64,000 nt of DNA from contig CM043957.1 in assembly GCA_014529385.2 (NCBI GenBank), positions 85,317,881-85,381,880 of the forward strand, given 5' to 3'. Source of the DNA: Adiantum capillus-veneris. Lineage: Eukaryota > Streptophyta > Polypodiopsida > Polypodiales > Pteridaceae. This document shows, piece after piece, positions 1 through 11,035 of the stretch. The number at the start of each line of letters is the position of its first letter. The stretch's first letter is position 1. Under the pieces are notes generated by a model. The model was not told the origin of the DNA. It saw only the letters and a program-made list of their open reading frames with translations, and searched no databases. A program made the translations under genes and the position numbers.

Positions 1-2815
1 TATTCTGGTAACCTATGGCCCCAAGGCCATATGGTGCTCTCCATGAAAGTAAAAACCACTATTTGCTCTATATTGAGGAGACCTTGTGGGATGAAGTCCA
101 TAGGGTCCCCTCTATGCTAATAAGAACCTCTGTTTACTCTATAATGGCACCCTGTGGCCTAAAGGCCATAGGGTTCCTTCTATGCTACTAAGAATCTCTT
201 TGTGCTCTATGCTCTATCGTCTATGCTCTATGATCTATATTGACTTCCTATGGCCCCAAGACCACAAGGTGCCCTCATTGTTTCCAAAAAACCCTCATTG
301 TTTTGCTATGGCCCTAGGGCCATAGCTCTATATGCCGGTATAAAGCACCATTTTCTCTATATTAGCTCCCTAAGTCCTGAAGGCCATAGGGTTGTCCTCA
401 AGGGCCCCAAGGGTGCTCTGTATGCCAATGAAAAATACTATTTGCTCTATATTGAGAAGACCTTGTGGGCTAAGGCCATAGGAACCCTTCTATGATGGAT
501 TTTTGACAACCAATCACCCTAGGTCCATAGGATGTTCTATATGCTAGTAAAAACACTAGTTGCTCTATATTGGCACCATGTGACTTGAAAGCCATATGGT
601 CCCATCTATTCTAGTAAGAGCCTCTCCATGCTCTATATTGGCACCCTTTGGCGTGAAGGCCATAGGGTCCGATCTTTGCTAGTAAGAACCGATATATGCT
701 CTATATTGGCACCCTATGGCCTGAAGGCCATAGGGTCCCCTGTATGCTAGTAAGAACCTCTGTATGCTCTACACATCCGATGACCCCAAGGCCACAAGTT
801 GCCCTCTATGTTTTGAAGAAACCCTTCATGAGGGTTTTTTAGCAACCTATGGACCCAGGGCCATAGGGTGCTCTCTATGCCATTGAAAAACCCTCATTGT
901 TTTGGTACCCTATGGGCCCAGGTATAAAGCACTATTTGGTCTCTCTATGCTTGTAAGAACTGATCTTTGTTCTATATTGGCAGCCTTTGGCCTGAAGGCC
1001 ATAGGGTCCGCTCTGTGCTAGTAAGAACCAATCTATTCTCTATATTGGCACCCTAATTCAGGCCATAGGGTCCCCTGTATGTTAGTAAGAACCTCTCTAT
1101 GCTCTACACATACTATGATCCCAAGGGCACAAGGTGCCCTCTATGTTTTGAAGAAACCCTTCATGAGGGTTTTTTGGCAACCTATGGACCCAGGGCCATA
1201 GGGTGCTCTCTATGCTAGTAAAAACACTCTTTGCTCTATATTGAGGAGACTTTGTGGGCTGAAGACCATAGGGTCCCCTCTATGCTAGTGAGAACCTCTG
1301 TTTTCTCTACGTTGACACCCTTTGGCCTGAAGGCCATAGGGTTCCCTGTATGCTAGTAAGAAGCTCTCTATGCTCTATGCTCTATATTGACATCCTATGG
1401 CCCCAAGGCCACAAGGTGCCCTCATTGTTTTGGCACCCTATGGCCACATGTATAAAGCACTATTTGGTCTCTCTATGTTAGTAAGAACTGATCTATGCTC
1501 TATATTGGCACCCTATGGCCTGAAGGCCATATGATCCCCTGTATGCTAGTAAGTAACTCTCTATGTTCTACACATCCTATGACCCCAAGGCCAAAAGTTG
1601 CCCTCTATGTTTTGAAGAAACCCTTCATGAGGGTTTTTTGGCAACCTATGGACCCAGTGCCATAGGATTCTCTCTATGCCATTGAAGAGACCTTGTGGGA
1701 TGAAGGCCATAGGGTCCCCTCTATGCTAGTAAGAACCTCTGTTTTCTCTACGTTGACACCCTATGGCCTTCAGGCCATAGGGTTCCCTCAATGATAGTAA
1801 GAAGCTCTCTATGATCTATGCTCTATGCTCTATGCTCTATATTGACATCCTATGGCCCCAAGGCCACAAGGTGCCCTCATTGTTTTGGCACATTATGGCC
1901 CCAGGTATAAATCACTATTTGGTCTCTCTATGCTAGTAAGAACCGATCTATGCTCTATATTAGGACCCTATGGCCCGAAGGCCATAGGGTCCCTTGTATG
2001 CTAGTAAGAACCTCTCTATGCTCTACACATCTTATGACCCTAAGGGCACAAGGTACCCTGCAACCTATGGACCCAGGGACATAGGGTGCTCTCTATGCCA
2101 GTAAACAACACTATTGCTCTATATTGAGGAGACCTTGTGGGCTGAAGGCCATAGGGTCCCCTCTATGCTAGAACCTCTGTTTTCTCTATATTGACACCCT
2201 GTGGCTTGAAGGCCATAGGGTTCCCTCTATGGTGGTAAGAAGCTCTCTATGCTCTATGCTCTATGCTCTATGCTCTATGCTCTATGCTCTATATTGACAT
2301 CCTATGGCCCCAAGGCCACAAGGTGCCCTCATTGTTTCGAAAAAACCCTCATTGTTTTGACACCTTATGCCCCAGGTATAAATCACTATTTGGTCTCTCT
2401 ATGCTAGTAAGAACCGGTCTATGTTCTATATTGGGACCCTATGGCCTTCACGCCATAGGGTCCCCTGTATGCTAGTAAGAACCTCTCTATGCTCTACACA
2501 TATTATGACCCTAAGGGCACAAGGTGCCCTGTATGTTTTAAAGAAACCATTCATGAGCGTTTTTTGGCAACCTATGGACCCAGGGCCATAGGGTGCTCTC
2601 TATGCCAGTAAAAAACACTATTTGCTCTATATTGAGGAGACCTTGTGGGCTGAAGGCCATAGGGTCCCCTCTATGCTATTAAGAACCTCTGTTTTCTCTA
2701 TATTGACACCCTGTGGCCTGAAGGCCATAGGGTTCCCTCTATGGTAGTAAGAAGCTCTCTATGCTCTATATTGAGATCCTATGGCCCGAAGGCCATAAGG
2801 TGCCCTCATTGTTTC
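1..2815. repeat. Palindrome-rich satellite-like array, type I
   Basis: Degenerate tandem repeat. The recurring phrase is a run like 'ctctatgctagtaagaacc', then 'tctatattggcaccctatgg', then a GGCCATAGGG arm. The core CCCTATGGCC-TGAA-GGCCATAGGG forms a short hairpin. A longer module (tgttttgaagaaacccttca ... cctatggacccagggccata) recurs near 810, 1140, 1600 and 2535, so there is a higher-order arrangement with irregular spacing of about 0.3-0.9 kb. 'ctctatg' runs in short tandem at 1800-1840 and 2240-2290. Open frames here are by-products of the repeat and share no protein signature. Confidence 0.85.
711..736. repeat. Example hairpin unit of the type I array
   Basis: Arm ACCCTATGGCC (711-721), loop TGAA (722-725), arm GGCCATAGGGT (726-736): a perfect 11-bp stem. 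The same hairpin recurs with small changes throughout 1-2800, for example near 150, 650, 980 and 1510. Confidence 0.85.
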
Positions 2816-3644
2816 AGATGGAATGTAGGGCACCTTGTGACCCTAGGGAACATAGGGAATCCTATGGACCTTGAGATTGTAGATTGTCACCCTATGGCCC
2901 TTGGGCCACAAGGTCTCTAGATGGGACATAGGGCATCCAAGGTCCCAAGGGTGGCCTAGGTACATAGGGTACACTAGGCACCATGGCAGCCCCATACACC
3001 TAGGGCTCTAGGGCCATAGGATCTCCAAAAGGAACATAGGGAATCTTATGGCCCTTGTGATTGTACATTGCCACCCTATGGCACTTGGGCCATAGGGTCT
3101 TCAGATGGAACGTAGGGCACCTTGTGACCCTAGGCAACATAGGGAATCCTATGGCCCTTCAGATTGTAGATTGTCACCCTATGGCCCTTGGGCCACAAGG
3201 TCTCTAGATGGGACGCAGGGCATCCTGTGATCCTATGGCTCTAGGGCCATAGGATCTCCAAAAAAAACATATGGAACCCTATGGCCCTTGAGATTGTACA
3301 TTGCCACCCTATGGCCCTTGGGCCACAAGGTCTCAAGATGGAACATAGGGCACCATTTGATCCTATGGCCATAGGTTCCTTATGTTCCTTTTGGAGATCC
3401 TATGGCGCTAGGGCCATAGGATCTTCAGAAGGAACATAGGGAACCATATGGCCCTTGAGATTGTACATTGCCATCCTATGGCCCTTGGGCCACAAGGTCT
3501 CTTGATGGGAAATAGGGCACCCTGTGATCCTATGTCCGTAGGGCCATATGTTCATTTTGGAGATCCTATGGCCCGAGGACCATAGGATCTCCAAAAGGAA
3601 CATAGGGAACCCTGTGATCCTATGTTCGTAGGGCCATATGTTCA

Positions 3645-3686
3645 TTTTGGAGATCCTATGGCCCGAGGACCATAGGATCTCCAAAA
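3645..3686. repeat. Long-stem hairpin in the type II array
   Basis: Arm TTTTGGAGATCCTATGG (3645-3661) and its exact reverse complement at 3670-3686, separated by the 8-base loop CCCGAGGA. This 17-bp perfect stem extends well beyond the core palindrome. A second copy lies about 98 bp upstream (around 3547-3588). Confidence 0.9.
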
Positions 3687-4112
3687 GGAACATAGGGAAC
3701 CCTATGGCCCTTGGGCCAAAAGGTCTCTATATGGGACATAGGGCACCCTTTGATCCTATGGCGCGAGGTTCCTTATGTTGTTTTTGGAGATCCTATGGCT
3801 TGAGGACCATAGGATCTCCAAAGGGAACATAGGGAACCCTATGGCCCTTGAGATTGTACATTCCCACACTATGGCCCTTGGGCCCACAAGGTCTCCAATA
3901 GGTCACCCTTTGATCCTATGGCCCTAGGTTCTTTATGTTGCTTTTGGAGATTCTATGGCCCTAGTGCCACCCTATCTCCAAAAGGAACATAGGGAACCCT
4001 ATGGCCCTTGATATTGTACATTGCCACCCTAAGGCCCTTGAGCCACAAGGTCTCTGGATCGGACATAGAGAACCATGTGATCCTATGGCCATAGTGCCAT
4101 ATATTTGTTTGG

Positions 4113-4142
4113 AGATCCTATGGCCCTATGGCCATAGGATCT
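4113..4142. repeat. Perfect 13-bp-stem hairpin in the type II array
   Basis: Arm AGATCCTATGGCC (4113-4125), loop CTAT, arm GGCCATAGGATCT (4130-4142). It is the same module as the hairpin at 3645 with a different loop. Confidence 0.9.
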
Positions 4143-4290
4143 TCAATAGGAACATAGGGAACCCTATGACCCTTGAGATTGTACATTGGCACCCTAATGG
4201 CCAGATGGGACATTGGTCACCCTATAGTACGATGTGAGACCACCCTATGGCCTTATGGTCATAGGGTGCCTTAGGGCCATATGTTACTCT

Positions 4291-5814
4291 TTAGTATGAG
4301 GTGAAACCCTATGTAGCCACACCCTGTCTGCCCTTCTAAAGATTCTATGTCTAGTTTTATTTTAGTGACTACAAATGAATTTTAAGAACCTATATTACAC
4401 CATATCTTACAAACACATATAGTGTACACTTTCTTTCCCACCTTTTTGCCTCTTTTTTTTCCCATCCTCCTGCAACTGAACCCTAATCCATCCTCCTACA
4501 ACAGCGCACTCTACTCGTCCTCTTACAACGTTTGCCCAACTCCCCATAACCCAATTACAGGTATCTATAGTTTCAGCATTTTTTGTAGTTATTGTTTTTT
4601 GTATTTGCAGGTTTATAATATTTTTGTAATTAGAGATTTTTGCAGTTAGAGTTTTACAGTTTTACAATTTTAGGTCGTTTATGAGGAGTTTTCTGTTTTA
4701 CAGATTTAGGTCCCTAATAAGAGTTTTTTGTTTTACAAATTTAGGTCCCTAATTAGTGTTTTCTGTTTTACATTTTTAGGTCTCTAATTAGAGTATTCTG
4801 TATTACAGTTTTAGATCTCTAATTAGATTTTTATGTTTTATAGTTCTACAGTCTACAGTTGTACAGTTTTAGAGATGTAATTAATGATTTTTGTTTATTG
4901 TTTTAGAGAGAGGTGATTCACAACTTAACTAAAACGTAATTAGATTAAGAACAGTTAAAACCGAATCAAGCAAAAAGATTAGGGTTTCTATAGGTTACCT
5001 GTGAGTAAATCTGTGTTTGATGAAGAGAGGCTGCAGCAGTAGCAAGCAGTCACTTAGGTGTGTTGAGGCCGCGGCGATGATGGTAGCAGATCTGTGTTTG
5101 GGAGGTCGTGGCAGTATCCTTCTGTTGAAGGTTGTGGCGATGGCTTCGCGTAGATCTGTGCGCGTCGCAACGATGGCATAGAACTGTATGCGTAGGGAGA
5201 GAGGGAGAGAGAGACAGAGAAAGACAAGCTCTGTGCATGTTTCTGTGTAGGTTTCGAGCAAGAAACGAGAGAGAAAAAGAGAGCGACAGCACGAAAAAAA
5301 TTGTGCTAGAGAGAGAAAGAGAGAGATAAGGTTAGTTAGGTTAGGTTAGAAATTCAAAATTCGAATTTTGAATTTAGGGGTTGTTCTCACAGGGTTGCAG
5401 TCGAGATTACTAGAGTTCTAGGCTTTGTGTGAAAATGAGCATAGCTCATTGGCTCCGAAATTGAAAGAGCTTTTCAGGAAAAAAAAAAAAGTTGGTGCAC
5501 GGCTTTGTCAATGTCCATATCTTTGTAGTACGAGTGGAACGACACCCATGAAGCAAAATTTGACTCTAGAATCAAAATTTGCATAGTAAAAAATATACTA
5601 AAAATAGCTAAATTTTTATAAAATTATCTCGAAATTTTTTTTTGTCCGATATCAATAAGTGTATTTGAAAACCCATTATGACAAATTTTTCCGCAACGTA
5701 ATTTTTTTTTGTATAATTATTTTGAAAAAAAATATTTATATTTGAATGTGGCATGAAAAGGCTTCGCTTTTTTATTTATGCCACTTGCGGATATTGTTAC
5801 GTATCCCTTGAATG
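4291..5814. other. Non-coding, AT-rich spacer between satellite blocks
   Basis: No gene is recognised. It contains the minisatellite at 4640-4875, a purine-rich stretch at 5190-5330 (gagaga runs), a short ggttag run at 5330-5350, and a strongly AT-rich segment at 5560-5770 with A/T homopolymers. Short open frames at 5000-5330 read through purine-rich low-complexity DNA and show no domain. Confidence 0.6.
4640..4875. repeat. AT-rich minisatellite, ~43-bp unit
   Basis: About five degenerate units of the form 'gttttctgttttacag' followed by 'atttaggtccctaattagag' in direct tandem. Divergence between units is visible by eye. Confidence 0.8.
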
Positions 5815-7430
5815 GCCGAAATTATTATGAAGACACCTCAGCCACCCCCGGGCCCACACTATAGGGTGGCAATGTTGGAAGTCAAGGATCAAAGCGTGCA
5901 CTCGGTTCCATTTGAAAATCCTATGTCCTAGGGTTTTCTTCTTCTATCTTGTGAGATCCTTGTGGCCCTATGGTGGCAATGTGAAAGCATGTGGACCTAG
6001 GGCCATAGGGTGGCAATGTATAAGCTCAAGAGCCATAAGTTGCCCTATATTCCATTTGGAAATCCTATGGCCCCAGGGTCATGGTGTGACAATGGATAAG
6101 CTAATACATAGCCCTATGTTCCAGTTGGAGACCCTATGGCCCTAAGGTCACAACAATGTATAAGCTCAAGAGCTATACGTTGCCCTATGTTCTAGTTGGA
6201 GATCCTATGGCCCTAGGGTCATGGGGTGGCAATATGTAAGTTCAAGGGCCATAGGGTGCCACATGTCCCATATGGAGATCCTACGGCCCTAGGGCCATGG
6301 GGCTGCATTGGCATCTTAGCCACCCTTAAACCCACACCCTTGAGCTTAGGGGCCTTAGGTTGTCTTATTATATGTTGTGAGATCTTGTGGCCCTAGGACC
6401 AGAGGGTGGCAATGTATAAGCTCAAGGGCCATACATTGCCTATGTTCCATTTGGAAATCTTATGGCCCTATGGTAATGGGGTGGAAATGTATAAGCTCAA
6501 GGGCCATAGGGTGCCACATGTCCCATACAGAGATCCTATGGTCCTAGGGCCATAGGGCTGCATTGATATCTTGGCCACCCTTGAACCCACACCCTTGAGC
6601 TTAGGGGCCTTAGGTTGTCTTAGTGTATGTTGTGAAATCTTGTGGCCCTAGGGCCATAGGATGGCAATGTATAAGCTCAAGGTCCATACATTGTGAGATC
6701 CTATGGCCCTAGGACCATGGGGTTGCATTGACATCTTGGCTACCCTTGACATCTTGGCCATAGGTTGTCTTTTTGTATGTTATGAGATCTTGTGGCACTA
6801 GGGCCATAGGGTGGCAATGTATAAGCTCAAGGGCCATACGTTGTCCTATGTTCCATTTGGAAAGCCTATGGCCACAGGGCCATGGGGCTGCATTGACATC
6901 TTGGCCACCCTTGGGCTTAGGGCCATAGGTTGTCTTTTTGTATGTTTTGAAGTCTTGTGGCCCTAGGGCCATAGGGTGGCAATGTATAAACTCAAGGGTC
7001 ATACGTTGCCCTATGTTCCATTTGGAAATCCTATAGCCCTAGGGTCATGGGGTTGCAATGTATAAGCTCAAGGGCCATACATTGCCGTATGTTTCATATA
7101 CCGATCCTATGGCCCTAGGGTCATGGGGTTGCAATGTATAAGCTCAAGGGCCATACATTGCCGTATGTTTCATTTGGAGATCCTATGGCCCTAGGGTCAT
7201 GGGGTGCCATAGGATGTATATTTTGGCATAAGTACAGAGGATGTATTTATTGGCCATATGACGTTATATACTCATCATGAAACACCCTATGGCCCTAAGG
7301 CCATATATACTTGACATGAAACTCCATGAGGTGATCTTGGGGAATCTATATGTCCTATTCATGAAACACATAAATATATCACCCTATGGCCCTGAGGGCA
7401 TAGGTTGTATATATACTTCTCATGAAACAC
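5815..7430. repeat. Palindrome-rich satellite-like array, type III
   Basis: A third spacer context around the same core: 'ggtggcaatgtataagctca', 'agggccatacgttgccctat' and 'gttccatttggagatcctat', then ggccctagggccatgggg. A longer module with 'ttggccacccttgaacccac' recurs near 6310 and 6570, and variants occur near 6740 and 6900. The right edge decays at about 7200-7430 into 'catgaaacaccctatggccc' variants directly before the transposon-like gene. Confidence 0.85.
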
Positions 7431-7524
7431 CTACATACATACTTGTTATGCTTTATGCTACGTAAATCAATATACTTTGCAAGCGGTTTGTTTAACAAAT
7501 ATTCTTGCAAATCTTCTTGCAGGT

Positions 7525-10500
7525 ATGGCTAATTTCAATCATGGTGATAGAGTGTGCATGTTTGTAGCGACACAAAAGGTTGCCATTGGGACTGTATTTG
7601 AAATAAATCCAAGTGCATATTGTTCTGGCATGCTTATTGGGGAAGGCAATGTATCGGTATCGATTTGTGTTTTGAAAAGAAAGCACTCATCCCTTTCCAA
7701 CAATGGATGCATTGACAGTGGGAGATGCTTTTCATAGTATTGTGAAATGGAGTAGTGGGTTGTTGCAACATATAAATGAGATGCAGTACAAAGGGGCTTC
7801 TATGCCTGAGGCTGACAAAGCAGAAGGAACATTGGATGCACAATGTAATGGAATGAGCTACATAGAGGTTTGGAAGGATAAGAGGGTTCAACTTTGGGAT
7901 GAAAGCAAAACACATGTAGTAGCCGAAGGGGTTGTCATGTATGTGTGTCCATTTGACTCTGTAAACTTTGGTGAGCTAGGTGAAGATAACATTGGTATTG
8001 GTATCGAAACATCCGATGGAAAAGAATTGTTATGCTATGAGGATCTGCATGCTATGCATGCGTTACAAGACACATGCATTGAATCAGCTTATTTAGTAGA
8101 GCCTATTTCAAAAAAGCGAAAATATTGCTTTGTAAATAAGAAGCCAAAAATGTCAGTGAAAGCTTCTAAGAGATCCAATCAAGCATCCCTAGCATCTGTC
8201 CAGCTTGTTTCAACCATAGATTGTTGTTCCAAAAGGTGTTGTCAATATGCCAATTGAGATAAGGTCATGGCTATGCGCAATGAATTTTGGGGACAGAGTT
8301 TGCAAAATAGAACAAACTATGTGTATGATACAATGTTGAGTGCATGGTGTGAGAACAAAACAACTACAAAGACATGCTAAGTGTTTTCTTTTAATGGCAG
8401 TGAGGTTTGCAGTAGACCTTGGTACAAAATTCATGGCATTCCAAAATCTTCATTTTATCGTTACCGTGAACATTTTGAGAATGGGGTTAGACGCTCAGTG
8501 CATGGTAATGATGGTGTCATGAGAAAAGGAAGAGACCATACAGAAATGGGAAGGGCATTGATGCGCTCTTTTGTTGATGAAAACTCAGAGATAATGCCAC
8601 ATAAGAGTAGAACCATGGAAGATGGTACTAGGGAAACTTTGCTTGCAATACCAAACACGTACAAGCAAGTAGACATTTTACATGATGTCAATAAAACACT
8701 TGACAATATGAGTCTCAAGCCAATGTCTAGCATGACATTCAATAGGATTTGGAATACAGATTTTGCTAATGTGACTTTGTCAAAAACAAGTGAGTTCTCC
8801 AAATGTGTTGTGTGTAGTCGGATAAAGTCTCAACTAGAGTCAACAAAGGATGACGAGATGATTGCACGTTTGAAGGATGAACGTCGAATTCACATGTTGC
8901 AACAACAAAACTTGTAGGAATGTGTACTACATCTGGCGTAAGTTCTCCCAGTTGCAAAAGGATAAGTATTTATGCATTATACATGATAAAATGGATCAAA
9001 AAAAGACAGCAATACCTAGGTTGCGTGTGAACTCAAAAGATTATGTGAATGCATATCAATTGCAAGTATCATTAGCAGGTATGATAACACATGGACATGG
9101 TCATGGAATGTATGGTCACTTCTCACTTAATGGTCTATGGCCTTCAGATCCCAATGCTACAATTGGTTCCCTTGCATTATGCTTACAGAATCTGGAAAGA
9201 ACAGAAAAAAATGGACTAGGAGATTTATGCCATGACGGTATGCCACGCAGCAATGTAACGTTATTCAATGCATTGAACTCAAGGAGAGCTCTAGACCTCC
9301 AAAACAAAATGAAGCAAGAGCGTGAGAGGAATGCATCAACAATGACACCACCATTGGCCATCCAAGGATGTAATGAAGAGATTGTACACATACAATCAAC
9401 TTCCTCTCAATGTGTTGTGGATACCATATCCACTCCTGTATTTCAAAAATTACATGAGAATCTTTTGCTACAGCTAGATAATTGTGTAGGAGAGAATAAA
9501 AATTGATATTTATTTGCATACTTATCCTTGTTAGTAGCAAAAAGAGTTTTCAAAACCGTGCATTTGGGATTCTTAATGGTGGGTCATACACGTGAGGACA
9601 TAGATGCAATGTTTAGTAGGTTCTCAGAAAGATTGCGAACAGGAATGACATTCACTTTTCCACATCTGATGGAACATTTTCAAAAATGTGAAAGCTCAGC
9701 TCCAGCACCATTTTTGATGACACAAGTTCCCGACTTTAAATCCTTTGTACAAGGATACATGTGTGACGGACAAGATGCTCTAGTCGGACACTCTAAGCCA
9801 CTTCAATTTCGTTCTATATGCAAGGTGAAGTCCAAGTAATGCAGTAAAAAATTCATCCCAAATCACCTGATTGGATGCCAAAGGAGTCGGGAATTGAGTT
9901 GTGGAAAAAAGATGACCAGGGAAAACCAAAATTACCAACAGACTGTCCAGATGGGGTACTTATAGCAGACTATGTGAGAGATAGTCCGCTTGTTATTCAA
10001 GGGATTAAGTCATATCTTGAATTTTGGAAAAGATGTTCTCTATTAAAGGGAAAGGACCATGACTCCACAAAATACATGGAGCCAATTATCATTTATTGGC
10101 AAAACATAATTAATGAGCTTGAACAACCAACCAATAAACACATTGGTGAATATACAACATTTTGGCAAAAGACTATAGGGAGTCATCGAATGCAAGAGAT
10201 AGACGAAGATGGAGATGAGTTTCAAGGATATGAAGAATTGAATGATCACTATGTTGGTCCTCAAAGTGCAAGGCCACAAGAGGCCTTTAGGCCTCAAATT
10301 GATGTAAGAAAGGGGGATCTTGTTCTTGTGAGACCTGCATATCCTGAATATCCGATATGGCTAGGAGTGGCAGAGTCAAACGTTGATGTAGACAAATCAT
10401 CTCTTGACTACGAGAAAGTTTTGATTCAGTATTGGGCACCAAAATATCGAAAAAGAAATCCCACAATCCAAGAACATTATGAGGATTGTTGGAAAAAGAG

Positions 10501-10657
10501 TTGGTGCTGCAATCTTGCTGACCCAAAGCGCTGGGAGTGTGTTGATACAATTGTATGGTGATGGACTCCAAGGGGTGGAAAAATTGCGAAAACAATCAAG
10601 ATCCCATCAAATGTCGTGGAGAAGGCACATGCTAGCTTAATAGGAGAAATTGAATAG
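7525..10657 (+). pseudogene. Decayed DUF7869-type (DDE nuclease-like) transposon protein gene
   Basis: One long protein is readable but broken across frames. 7525-7690 and 7703-8257 resemble the DUF8039-type modules of plant transposon proteins (HGDRV..., then LTVGDAFHSIVKW, then a second module around VVAEGVVMYVCPFD). 8258-8917 holds FWGQSLQNRTNYVYDTMLS, SRPWYKIHGIPKSSFYRYRE and a CVVC pair. 8880-9506 has DKMDQKKTAIPRL, and the domain closes with LDNCVGENKN then, after a stop, VGHTREDIDAMFSR. This is the acidic/NKN/GHT-D signature of DUF7869. 9875-10561 ends in a small module (VRKGDLVLVRP...YPIWLGV), and the frame continues after a TGA to 10657. Breaks seen: frameshifts near 7690, 8910 and 9845; stops at 8255, 8378, 9504 and 10559. 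The 9504 TGA falls inside the conserved NKN(R)YLF motif and could come from CGA. A splice-like 'cttcttgcag' precedes the first ATG. The family assignment is from memory of motifs; the role as a transposase is inferred. Confidence 0.7.
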
Positions 10658-10689
10658 CATTTCATATCTTGCTCATTGTTTTATTTCCC

Positions 10690-11035
10690 CAGCTTATGTA
10701 TGATTTTATGAAGTATTTTTAAACACCCACAAAAAAATAAAAATTTTAAAAGCTTATGTATGATTTTATGAAGTATTTTTAAACACCCACAAAAAAATAA
10801 AAATTTTAAAAGGTGTTTCTCAACACCACCATTTTCTTGAGAATCTATCTCTTTTATGAAATGTTTTGAAACACCCACATAAAAATAAAAAATTTAAAAG
10901 GTGTTTCTCAACACCACCATTTTCTTGAGAATCTATCTCTTTTATGAAGTGTTTTGAAACACCCACATAAAAATAAAAATTCTAAAAGTGATTCTCAACA
11001 CCACCATTTTCTTGAGAATCTATCTCTTTGTCACA
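10690..11035. repeat. AT-rich tandem repeats downstream of the DUF7869 gene
   Basis: Two perfect copies of a 60-bp unit (agcttatgtatgattttatg...) start at 10691 and 10751. They are followed by about three copies of a related ~90-bp unit (aggtgtttctcaacaccacc...) to 11030. The units share 'acacccac' plus an A-rich tail. Confidence 0.9.

Larger units (their letters stand above)
2816..4290. repeat. Palindrome-rich satellite-like array, type II
   Basis: Here the CCTATGGCC/GGCCATAGG core is embedded in a different spacer: 'gatctccaaaaggaacatag', 'ccttgagattgtacattgcc' and 'acaaggtctctagatgggac'. The repeat period is roughly 150-250 bp. A segment of nearly 100 bp is tandemly duplicated at about 3512-3610 and 3607-3707. 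The array fades out around 4250-4290 into unique AT-rich DNA. Confidence 0.85.

Noticed and set aside
3400-3693. 97-residue minus-strand open frame with internal protein repeats (MFLLEILWSSGHRISKMNI twice)
   Set aside because: It is the translation of the type II satellite; similar frames appear on both strands and in other frames of the same repeats.
1-4290. CRISPR-like array
   Set aside because: Spacing is irregular, spacers are themselves repetitive and the context is a plant genome with no cas genes.
5330-5350. Telomere-like ggttag repeats
   Set aside because: Only about three imperfect units, and not the plant TTTAGGG motif.
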